A DNA stretch of 64,000 nt. Origin: Chryseobacterium viscerum. Its GTDB lineage: Bacteria; Bacteroidota; Bacteroidia; Flavobacteriales; Weeksellaceae. A program made the position numbers and the translations under genes. Below the pieces are notes generated by a model. The model saw only the letters and a list, made by a program, of their open reading frames with translations, ran no database searches and was not told the origin of the DNA. The first letter of the stretch is position 1; the number at the start of each line of letters is the position of its first letter. Below are positions 15,852 through 23,249 of this stretch, piece after piece. The stretch is from assembly GCF_002899945.2 (NCBI RefSeq), contig NZ_PPEG02000004.1, positions 484,083-548,082 of the forward strand. Reading direction: 5' to 3'.

Positions 15852-17246
15852 ATGAAAATAAAGTACTCGGAACTTATTGATCAGACATTGTATTTCCCTA
15901 CAGAGGAATTTAATGTATCTGAGAACAATTTGTTGTTTCACGACGTTCCATTGATGGATGTAGTTGAACAATTTGGCACTCCGCTAAAGATTAGCTATCT
16001 GCCGAGAATTTCTCAAAATATCCAGAAAGCCAAAAGCTGGTTTAAAGAAGCTTTTGAAAAAACCGGATATAAAAAGAATTATACCTACTGCTATTGCACA
16101 AAATCCAGTCATTTCAATTTCGTATTGGAAGAAGCATTGAAGAATGATATTTCGATAGAAACATCGTCTGCTTATGACATGGATATTGTAAAATCTCTTT
16201 ATGAAAAAGAGAAGGTAGATAAAAACATTGAAGTAATCTGTAATGGTTTCAAAACGGATGATTATCTGACAAAAATTTCAGATATGATCAATAACGGTTT
16301 TGAAAATATTACTCCGATTCTTGATAATTACAGAGAATTGGACAAACTTACTGAAAGTATTGATTCCACGTTTAATATCGGAATCAGAATTGCATCAGAG
16401 GAAGAACCGAAGTTCGAATTCTATACCTCAAGATTAGGAATCGGATATAAAGATATCATTCCTTACTACAGTCAGAAGATTGCTGAACACCCGAATGCAA
16501 GATTGAAAATGCTTCACTTCTTTATCAACACGGGGATCAAAGATACTTCATACTACTGGAACGAATTGTACAAATGTCTTCGTGTATATGCACGTTTGAA
16601 GAAAATTGCTCCCGAAGTAAATTCATTGAATATCGGAGGTGGTTTCCCTATCAAAACTTCTTTGAACTTCGATTATGATTACCAGTACATGGTAGAAGAA
16701 ATCGTTTCTCAGATCAAAAAATTCTGTGAAGAAGAAGGGGTAGAAGAACCTAACATCTATACTGAGTTCGGAAGCTTTACCGTAGGAGAAAGTGGTGCAA
16801 ACCTTTATAAAATTATTTCTCAGAAACGTCAGAATGACAGAGAAAAGTGGAATATGATTGATTCTTCTTTCATGACCACTCTTCCTGATACATGGGCTAT
16901 TTCAAGACACTTTATCATGCTTCCGCTGAACCGTTGGGAAGATACTTATGAAAGAGTATTCTTAGGTGGATTGACGTGTGATTCAGATGATTATTATAAC
17001 TCTGAGCAGCATACCAATGCGATTTATTTACCGGTTTTCAGTGATACAAAACCTTTATATATAGGATTCTTCCATACGGGAGCTTATCAGGAAACAATCG
17101 GAGGATACGGTGGTGTTCACCACTGTCTGATGCCTCAGCCGAGACATGTTCTGATTCAGAAAGATGAAAACGGTGAATTGCAATACGAGATTTTCCGTGA
17201 AAAACAGGAACCTGAAGATATCTTGAAAATTCTCGGTTATAAATAA
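15852..17246 (+). CDS. speA: Arginine decarboxylase, short PLP-dependent (alanine-racemase fold)
   Basis: It decarboxylates arginine to agmatine, the first step to putrescine. This 464-residue protein has K84 in YCYCTKSSHF as the expected PLP lysine, the glycine-rich phosphate loop LNIGGGFPI, and the catalytic cysteine in GLTCDSDD. It is much shorter than E. coli SpeA (about 630-660) and matches the shorter Bacteroidota form. Agmatinase follows 1 kb downstream, giving a complete arginine to putrescine route, interrupted by a HAD gene on the other strand. A diaminopimelate or carboxynorspermidine decarboxylase is the main alternative; the nearby agmatinase favours arginine. Confidence 0.85.
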   Translation: MKIKYSELIDQTLYFPTEEFNVSENNLLFHDVPLMDVVEQFGTPLKISYLPRISQNIQKAKSWFKEAFEKTGYKKNYTYCYCTKSSHFNFVLEEALKNDISIETSSAYDMDIVKSLYEKEKVDKNIEVICNGFKTDDYLTKISDMINNGFENITPILDNYRELDKLTESIDSTFNIGIRIASEEEPKFEFYTSRLGIGYKDIIPYYSQKIAEHPNARLKMLHFFINTGIKDTSYYWNELYKCLRVYARLKKIAPEVNSLNIGGGFPIKTSLNFDYDYQYMVEEIVSQIKKFCEEEGVEEPNIYTEFGSFTVGESGANLYKIISQKRQNDREKWNMIDSSFMTTLPDTWAISRHFIMLPLNRWEDTYERVFLGGLTCDSDDYYNSEQHTNAIYLPVFSDTKPLYIGFFHTGAYQETIGGYGGVHHCLMPQPRHVLIQKDENGELQYEIFREKQEPEDILKILGYK

Positions 17247-17247
17247 T

Positions 17248-17281
17248 GTCATTGCGAGGAACGGAAGTGACAAAGCAATCT
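17248..17281 (+). repeat. GTCATTGCGAGG...GCAATCT repeat (copy 2)
   Basis: It begins directly after the speA stop and ends CAAAGCAATCT. Same family as 10642 and 47057. Confidence 0.65.
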
Positions 17282-17407
17282 CGCTTTAATAATCTTAACC
17301 ACTGAATGAAACTTAATGTTTTAAAATTTAACCATTAAGTTTTTTATTAAGGATTAAGTAAAGTTAAGAATCTTCACTTTGTTCAGATGGCAAAGTACAT
17401 ACAAAAC

Positions 17408-17440
17408 AAAAGCTCTCAGGATAATTTCTGAGAGCTTTTT
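17408..17440. terminator. Bidirectional terminator between speA and the HAD gene
   Basis: AAAAGCTCTCAG pairs with CTGAGAGCTTTT across an 8-nt loop, with A and T runs on both sides. It serves two convergent genes. Confidence 0.85.
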
Positions 17441-17443
17441 TAT

Positions 17444-18103
17444 TTAAAAATATTTTGAAACTTTATCCAGTTCCAATTCTTCATAATCAGAAACTACGGT
17501 ATCCGCCAATGTATAATCCTGATTTTTTGAATGAGGACTTCTGTAGGCTGCACAGAAAATTTCCGCTCTGTGGGCAGCCAGAATTCCATTGGTGGAATCT
17601 TCAATTACCATACAGTTTTCTACCGATTCACCAGCCATCTCCGCAGCCAGTAAGAAAACTTCAGGATGAGGTTTTGATTCTTTCAGATCGGCACCGCTGA
17701 TTTTTCCGCTGAAATATTTCTCAAGCCCGAACTTTTCAAAAACCATATTGATCGTTGTCATCGTAGCAGAAGAAGCCAGTATCAGCTTGATTCCATTTTC
17801 ATGATAATGCTCAATAAGCTGTCTTACCCCCGGGATTAAGTCAAATTCATCATCATTATAAAAGTAATCTTTGAAATGAGATCTTTTGATCTGCGCAATG
17901 GTTTCGTAAGTTTGATTTAAATTGAATTCATTAATCAAAGTTTCAGAGACTCTTTTGGTGGAAGCCCCGGTAAAAGAGGTGTATAGCTCTTCGGAAACGG
18001 CAATTTCCAGTTCATCAAAAGTTTTGAAATAAGCTTTTCTATGCAATGGTTCTGTATCTACAATTACTCCATCCATATCGAAAAGAACAGCTTTTAAAGG
18101 CAT
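17444..18103 (-). CDS. HAD-superfamily phosphatase / beta-phosphoglucomutase-like
   Basis: This 219-residue protein has all four HAD motifs: VLFDMDGVIVDTEP (D9 nucleophile, D11 acid/base), LILASSAT (motif II), the Lys of KPHPEVF (motif III) and CMVIEDSTNGILAA (motif IV). The cap between motifs I and II is alpha-helical, so subfamily IA. Such enzymes hydrolyse or isomerise small phosphorylated metabolites; the substrate is unknown. I start at the ATG at 18101-18103; a TTG start six codons earlier is possible but unnecessary. Confidence 0.88.
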   Translation of the reverse strand: MPLKAVLFDMDGVIVDTEPLHRKAYFKTFDELEIAVSEELYTSFTGASTKRVSETLINEFNLNQTYETIAQIKRSHFKDYFYNDDEFDLIPGVRQLIEHYHENGIKLILASSATMTTINMVFEKFGLEKYFSGKISGADLKESKPHPEVFLLAAEMAGESVENCMVIEDSTNGILAAHRAEIFCAAYRSPHSKNQDYTLADTVVSDYEELELDKVSKYF

Positions 18104-18261
18104 ATTATGAGTTTTGTACAAAAATAGCTATTTGAGTTGAAAGTGGAAAGGGAAGAGGTAAGAGATAATAGGTTTTAGGGAGCAGATAACAGATAGCAAA
18201 GGGAGAGTCTTTAACTCATAAACTCTCCAACACTATTACTCTCCAACTCGTAAACTCTTCG

Positions 18262-18269
18262 TATCTTTG
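18262..18269 (+). promoter_or_regulatory. -7 promoter box, agmatinase
   Basis: TATCTTTG matches TAnnTTTG, 45 nt before the ATG. The preceding 130 nt are low-complexity purine-rich repeats with no gene. Confidence 0.45.
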
Positions 18270-18314
18270 TGACCAATATTTCAATTTTAAAACATTAAAA
18301 TTTTTAAATAAAGC

Positions 18315-19172
18315 ATGAGAACATACGCAGGAATTCCCGAGGAAAACGCAACGTTAGAGAATTCAAAAGTAATGTTGGTAACTGTTCCTTATGATGGAAC
18401 TTCAACATGGGGTAAAGGAGCTGATAAAGGTCCTGAATTATTCTTAAACGCTTCTGAAAACATGGAGCTTTATGACATTGAAATACAAACAGAACCTTAC
18501 CTTCAGGGAGTTTATTTAGCAGGAGACGTTTCTGAAAACTCAACTCCGGAAGCGATGACAGAAGCTGTTTATCAGAAAACAAAAGAACTTTTGAACAATG
18601 AAGGAAAAGTATTCACTCTTTTTGGTGGAGAACACTCTGTTTCTATCGGTTCTATCCGTGCAGTAGGAGAGAAATTTGAAAACCTTACCGTTCTTCAACT
18701 AGATGCTCACACAGACTTACGTCCTGATTTCCATGGTTCTACTTCAAACCATGCTTGTGCTGTATTTGAAGCTAACCAGAAACATAACCTTGTACAGGTG
18801 GGAATCCGTTCTATGGATATTGAAGAAGCTCAGTATCTGCCGGAAGGAAGAGTATTCTTTGCTCATGAAATTGCGAACAACGAAAACTGGGTGAATGATG
18901 TATTGGAAAAAGTTTCAGGAAATGTATATATTACCATTGACCTTGATGCTTTCGACCCTTCTATCGCTCCTTCTACAGGAACTCCTGAACCAGGTGGATT
19001 ACAGTGGTACCCAACATTGGAATTATTAAGAAAAGTATTTGAAAAATGTAACGTAGTAGCGTTTGATATTGTAGAATTAATGGATTCTCCAATGGCTAAG
19101 CCAACAGCTTTCCTGGCGGCTAAATTATATTACAAAATGCTTGCTTACAACGATATTTATAACAACAACTAA
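18315..19172 (+). CDS. speB: Agmatinase (ureohydrolase)
   Basis: It hydrolyses agmatine to putrescine and urea with a binuclear Mn centre. All ligands are present: H107 in FGGEHSVS, D130/H132/D134 in LDAHTDLR, and D209/D211 in IDLDAFDP. The 285-residue length is usual. It completes the pathway begun by the arginine decarboxylase at 15852. Arginase is excluded only by context; guanidinobutyrase and related activities are possible within the family. Confidence 0.88.
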   Translation: MRTYAGIPEENATLENSKVMLVTVPYDGTSTWGKGADKGPELFLNASENMELYDIEIQTEPYLQGVYLAGDVSENSTPEAMTEAVYQKTKELLNNEGKVFTLFGGEHSVSIGSIRAVGEKFENLTVLQLDAHTDLRPDFHGSTSNHACAVFEANQKHNLVQVGIRSMDIEEAQYLPEGRVFFAHEIANNENWVNDVLEKVSGNVYITIDLDAFDPSIAPSTGTPEPGGLQWYPTLELLRKVFEKCNVVAFDIVELMDSPMAKPTAFLAAKLYYKMLAYNDIYNNN

Positions 19173-19239
19173 TATTCCGCAAGAATCGGATTTTTTCTGT
19201 CATGTATTCTTTGGAAATTTGTGAGGTAAAAACAATAGT

Positions 19240-20085
19240 ATGATGTCCACACAAAGTCAGATAGATTATAACAGAATTGCCAAAGCGATAGAATATATCC
19301 AGAGCAATTTCAGGCTTCAGCCAAGTTTGGAGGAAGTGGCAGAAAATATTCACTTGAGTCCGGCCCATTTTCAGAAGATCTTTACAGATTGGGCGGGAAC
19401 AAGTCCTAAGAAATTTTTGCAGTTCATCAGTCTTGAACATGCTAAAAATTTATTAAAGGAAGAAAAAGCAAGTTTGTTTGATACCGCTTATGAGACAGGA
19501 CTTTCCAGTACCAGCAGGCTTCATGACCTGTTTGTAAAGATAGAAGGAATGTCTCCAGCAGAATATAAAAACGGCGGAAAAAGCCTCAGTATTTATTACA
19601 GTTTTTCCGAAAGTCCTTTCGGAAATATACTGGTAGCTTCCACAGAAAAAGGAATCTGCTATATGGCTTTTGAAGACGATAAAGAAACAGCATTAGGGGA
19701 GCTGGAAAAGAAGTTCCCCAATGCTTCTTTTATTGAAAAACAAGATGCACTTCAAAAGAACGCATTGTCCATATTCGATAAAGACTGGACGAAACTCAAC
19801 ACGATAAAATTACACTTAAAAGGCACCGATTTTCAGCTTAAAGTCTGGGAAAGTCTATTGACAATTCCGATGGGAAAACTGTCTACATATGGCAGCCTGG
19901 CAGAAAAAATAGGAAATCCGAAAGCATCCAGAGCAGTAGGAACAGCCATAGGAAGCAATCCTGTAGCATTTCTTATTCCATGTCACCGTGTAATACAGTC
20001 TACCGGACATCTCGGCGGGTATCGTTGGGGAATTGAAAGGAAACAGCTGATGATGGGCTGGGAGGGTTCACAAGTCTATTCATAA
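19240..20085 (+). CDS. AraC-type HTH fused to O6-methylguanine-DNA methyltransferase (Ada-like)
   Basis: Residues about 12-110 are an AraC double helix-turn-helix (SLEEVAENIHLSPAHFQKIF, ASLFDTAYETGLSSTSRLHDLF). Residues about 118-281 are a methyltransferase with the active site IPCHRVI (C248) and the preceding GNPKASRAVGTAIGSNP. It repairs O6-alkylguanine by a suicide transfer and may also activate transcription. It lacks the N-terminal Zn/Cys domain by which E. coli Ada senses methylphosphotriesters, so it cannot sense damage the same way. AlkB follows on the same strand: an alkylation-repair pair. Confidence 0.92.
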   Translation: MMSTQSQIDYNRIAKAIEYIQSNFRLQPSLEEVAENIHLSPAHFQKIFTDWAGTSPKKFLQFISLEHAKNLLKEEKASLFDTAYETGLSSTSRLHDLFVKIEGMSPAEYKNGGKSLSIYYSFSESPFGNILVASTEKGICYMAFEDDKETALGELEKKFPNASFIEKQDALQKNALSIFDKDWTKLNTIKLHLKGTDFQLKVWESLLTIPMGKLSTYGSLAEKIGNPKASRAVGTAIGSNPVAFLIPCHRVIQSTGHLGGYRWGIERKQLMMGWEGSQVYS

Positions 20086-20125
20086 AATATTTTCACCATA
20101 AAAATGAAATCGAAGATTTTCAAAA

Positions 20126-20177
20126 ACTTAAGTGTCCTTTTATAGGAAGTGATTATTCTTTAAAAAACTTAAGTGTA
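20126..20177 (+). repeat. Direct repeat of AAAACTTAAGTGT
   Basis: Two copies of AAAACTTAAGTGT lie about 38 nt apart in the ada-alkB spacer. There is no gene between them. They may be remnants of another short interspersed repeat. Confidence 0.4.
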
Positions 20178-20217
20178 AAATCTTGTTGAGATTTTTGCGG
20201 TTGAAAAATGTTAAATT

Positions 20218-20283
20218 TAAGTTTTGGCTAAAGCCAATGGATTGAGCCATTTTTTATTTAACGGACTAAAGTCCGTTTCTATT
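20218..20283 (-). repeat. Interspersed double-hairpin repeat, family A (copy 2, inverted)
   Basis: Read on the minus strand it gives AATAGAAACGGACTTTAGTC, a spacer, and TTGGCTTTAGCCAAAACTTA. The first hairpin is altered on both arms (CGGAC/GTCCG instead of GGGC/GCCC), a compensated change that keeps the pairing. Confidence 0.75.
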
Positions 20284-20361
20284 GATGTGAAAATTCGTGT
20301 GATTTGTGATCAATATTGGTGTCATTTGTGTTTAATGATAAAAGCATTTAATTAAAAAACG

Positions 20362-20973
20362 ATGATGAGTCTCTTCGAAGATATATCAGATTACCCACTC
20401 AATGTTCTCCCGCATGACGGAACTGTTCATTATTACGGAAAGGTTTTTTCAAAAGAAAAATCAGATTTTTATTATGATTATCTATTGAATCAGATTCCGT
20501 GGGAAAATGATGAAGCATTAATCTTTGGGAAATTGATTTTAACCAAGAGAAAAGTCGCCTGGTTTGGAGATAAACCTTTTGAATATACCTATTCAAAAAG
20601 GACAAAATATGCCAAATTATGGACTCCTGAATTATTGGAGCTGAAGAAAAGATGTGAAGAAGTTTCAGGTGAAACTTACAATTCATGCCTGCTGAATCTA
20701 TACCATGACGGAAATGAAGGTATGGCTTACCACAGCGATGGTGAGACAGACTTAAAAAAGCATGGTGCGATTGCTTCCCTTACTTTTGGAGCTGAAAGGA
20801 AATTTTTATTTAAGCATAAAACCACCAAAGAAAAGGTAGAAATATTTCTGGAAAACGGAAGTTTATTAATTATGAAAGGAATCACTCAGGACAATTGGCT
20901 TCACAGACTTCCACCCACTACAAAAGTGAAAACTCCCAGAGTAAATCTGACCTTCAGAACGATTGAAGATTAA
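20362..20973 (+). CDS. alkB: Alpha-ketoglutarate-dependent DNA dealkylase AlkB
   Basis: This Fe(II)/2-oxoglutarate dioxygenase removes methyl groups from 1-methyladenine and 3-methylcytosine. The 203-residue protein shows the metal triad H124/D126 in AYHSDGE and H181 in NWLHRLP, with the oxoglutarate arginines in TPRVNLTFR (R193, R199); LNLYHDGNEGM precedes the triad as in ALKBH2/3-type proteins. It lies 276 nt after the Ada-like gene with a repeat between, so co-regulation is plausible but not proven. Confidence 0.94.
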   Translation: MMSLFEDISDYPLNVLPHDGTVHYYGKVFSKEKSDFYYDYLLNQIPWENDEALIFGKLILTKRKVAWFGDKPFEYTYSKRTKYAKLWTPELLELKKRCEEVSGETYNSCLLNLYHDGNEGMAYHSDGETDLKKHGAIASLTFGAERKFLFKHKTTKEKVEIFLENGSLLIMKGITQDNWLHRLPPTTKVKTPRVNLTFRTIED

Positions 20974-20991
20974 GCTTATTGTTTATGAATC

Positions 20992-21057
20992 AATAGGAGT
21001 GGGCTTTAGCCCACTTGAACAAAACAACAAATTCATCTGGCTTTAGCCAAAACCTAA
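20992..21057 (+). repeat. Interspersed double-hairpin repeat, family A (copy 3)
   Basis: AATAGGAGTGGGCTTTAGCC, a variable spacer, then CTGGCTTTAGCCAAAACCTA. It follows the alkB stop by 19 nt. Confidence 0.8.
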
Positions 21058-21076
21058 TCAAGTTCTCAAAAATAAA

Positions 21077-21103
21077 AAAAGCTGTTCAAACGAACAGCTT
21101 TTT
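21077..21103. terminator. Bidirectional terminator
   Basis: AAAAGCTGTTC pairs with GAACAGCTTTT around a 4-nt loop, flanked by A and T runs, between convergent genes. Confidence 0.85.
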
Positions 21104-21107
21104 CAAT

Positions 21108-22967
21108 TTATTTTAAAATTTCAGCTTCAATAGAGCTGTCATCATATACTTTGATAAATGCTTTGGTGTAATCCTCTTTCGTTGCAAAATTTGGATTATC
21201 CATGAATTTCTGCGGATTGATAGCGAAAAGCGGGAACCATGTACTGCTGATCTGAATCTGGATCTTATGTCCCTTTTTGAATGTATGAACCACATCCTGA
21301 AGTCTGAAGTTAACAGCCGTTTTCTGGTTAGGAACCAGAGCTTCTCCCTTTTCTCTCGTATTTCTGAATCTTGCAGGCATGATCTCACTTCTTACCATCT
21401 GGTGGTAGTTACCATAGATAACTCCATCTTTCTTTTCTGCAGGCTTGAAATCTTCAGGATACACATCAATTAATTTTACTGCAAAATCGGCATCTGTAGA
21501 CGTAGACGCAATATTCAGTTTGGCCATTATCTCTCCGGCAAACGCAATATCATCAGTCAACACATCAGTAGTGAACGTTAATACATCAGGTCTTCCTACT
21601 GCAAATCTCTGGTCTTCTGACATATAATTTTTTGGAGTGAATCCATTGAAATCTTTTAAATGATCTGAACTTAAAACAGGGTTGTTAGGATCGCTGTAAT
21701 ATTCAGAATACCCTTGTCCTGATGATTTTTTTAAGGTTTTATCTGCTAAATAGAAATTCACTTTCTGAGCATTTTTAGGCGGATAAGAAGCAAATTCTTT
21801 CCATTCTTTAGCTCCGGTATCATACATCAGTGCTTCAGGAAGTCCGGCATCTTCTTTTGTGTTGCCTTTCAGATAGTGGTTGAAGAATTTTGTTTCAACA
21901 TTTTTCTGGTAATAAGTTGCGATGCTGTCACCAAAATAGGTTTCACTATGGAAATGTTTTCCTTGCTCCTGTGACCAGCCACCATGAGAGAAAGGTCCCA
22001 TTACAATGGTGTTTTTTGCTTTAGGACTTGTTTTTTCAATGGTCTTATAGATATTTAAAGGACCGGAAAGATCTTCAGCGTCAAACCATCCACCCACAGT
22101 CATTACAGCATGATTGATATTCTTCAAATGAGGCAGAAGATTTCTTTTTTGCCAGAATTCATCGTAGTTGGTATGATTCATAATTTCTGTCATGAAGAAA
22201 TTATTCTTATAATATTTTTCATAGGCATCTTTCAATGTTCCAAGATCTCTGTAGAACTTTAAGCCATCTTCAGAAGTCTGTTTGATGAAAGAATCCATAT
22301 ACCAGGCTTTGTCTTCCGGTTTTGTTTTCTGAACTCCAAATACAGGAAAGGTTCTGAAATATCCAAGCATAAATCTTCCGTTGTGAAGGAAATCATCATT
22401 CCAGAAATCAGAAATTGGAGCCTGAGGAGAGGACGCAACCAGAGCTGGGTGCTGTGCAAGTGTCCCTACAGCTGTGTAAAATCCAGGGTAAGACGTTCCA
22501 AACTGACCCACTTTAGCATTGTTGTCTTTGATGTTTTTCAAAAGCCATTCTATGGTATCATAAGTATCTGTACTTTCGTCAACATCTTTTTTGGTTTTAC
22601 GCTCTACCTGAGGAGTCATATTGGTAAATGTACCTTCACTCATATATCTTCCACGGACATCCTGATACACGAAAATATACTTGTCTTTCATAAGATAGGT
22701 GTTGGGGCCTACCTTTGTTTTATATTCATTTTCTCCGTAGGGTGCAACGCTGTAGCAGGTTCTCTGCATCAGAAACGGATATTTGTTCTTGTTTGATATA
22801 TCTTTCGGGATATACACGGCTGTGAAAAGCTTCACTCCATCACGCATTGGAATATAAAATTCTTTCTTGGTGAAATTGTCTTTAACGAAAGTATCTTTCT
22901 GCTCTGTCTTCTGAGCTTTTCCAAGAATGAAAAAAAGAATACATAATATTGAAATATGGATTTTCAT
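21108..22967 (-). CDS. CocE/NonD-family hydrolase, alpha-amino-acid ester hydrolase type
   Basis: This 619-residue protein has a signal peptide (cleavage near GKA-Q19), an alpha/beta-hydrolase core and a C-terminal jelly-roll (X-Pro dipeptidyl-peptidase C-terminal domain). The nucleophile is S159 in GQFGTSYPG. The acid motif GGWFDAED gives D296 plus E298 and D299, and the base is H328 in PFSHGGW. The extra acidic pair next to the catalytic Asp, and an Asp about 33 residues after the Ser, match the carboxylate cluster that defines alpha-amino-acid ester hydrolases, which act on alpha-amino esters and beta-lactam side chains. Cocaine-esterase-like enzymes lack that cluster. Periplasmic; single-gene unit. 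Confidence 0.8.
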   Translation of the reverse strand: MKIHISILCILFFILGKAQKTEQKDTFVKDNFTKKEFYIPMRDGVKLFTAVYIPKDISNKNKYPFLMQRTCYSVAPYGENEYKTKVGPNTYLMKDKYIFVYQDVRGRYMSEGTFTNMTPQVERKTKKDVDESTDTYDTIEWLLKNIKDNNAKVGQFGTSYPGFYTAVGTLAQHPALVASSPQAPISDFWNDDFLHNGRFMLGYFRTFPVFGVQKTKPEDKAWYMDSFIKQTSEDGLKFYRDLGTLKDAYEKYYKNNFFMTEIMNHTNYDEFWQKRNLLPHLKNINHAVMTVGGWFDAEDLSGPLNIYKTIEKTSPKAKNTIVMGPFSHGGWSQEQGKHFHSETYFGDSIATYYQKNVETKFFNHYLKGNTKEDAGLPEALMYDTGAKEWKEFASYPPKNAQKVNFYLADKTLKKSSGQGYSEYYSDPNNPVLSSDHLKDFNGFTPKNYMSEDQRFAVGRPDVLTFTTDVLTDDIAFAGEIMAKLNIASTSTDADFAVKLIDVYPEDFKPAEKKDGVIYGNYHQMVRSEIMPARFRNTREKGEALVPNQKTAVNFRLQDVVHTFKKGHKIQIQISSTWFPLFAINPQKFMDNPNFATKEDYTKAFIKVYDDSSIEAEILK

Positions 22968-23192
22968 AAAAAAAATTTACTGCTAATTTAAAAATAAAAA
23001 ACTTTCCTGAATGAATCTTCTTTTAAAAAGGGTTTTGTTATGAAATTTCACTAAAATGAAGTACTCTATTGTGGTTAACCATCCCATAAGATTTGTCAAA
23101 TTTTCCTCTTTCAAAAGAGGAGATTTTTATCACATCAATTGTAATTTCCGTGAAAAATCAAAGTTTTTCAAAAGCAGATACATATCCATAAA
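22968..23192. other. Intergenic region without a recognisable gene
   Basis: The spacer between two minus-strand genes ends in the terminator at 23193. I see no TAnnTTTG box on the minus strand near the hydrolase start. A 62-codon plus-strand frame here has no family resemblance and I do not support it. Confidence 0.4.
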
Positions 23193-23216
23193 AATAGCCG
23201 GAAAAGTCCGGCTATT
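23193..23216 (-). terminator. Rho-independent terminator
   Basis: A 10-bp stem (AATAGCCGGA with its complement) and a 4-nt loop, followed by a T run on the minus strand. It ends the barrel-protein gene at 23250. Confidence 0.85.
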
Positions 23217-23249
23217 ATCAGAAAAAAATATAAGTAAAAGTTGATTCTT

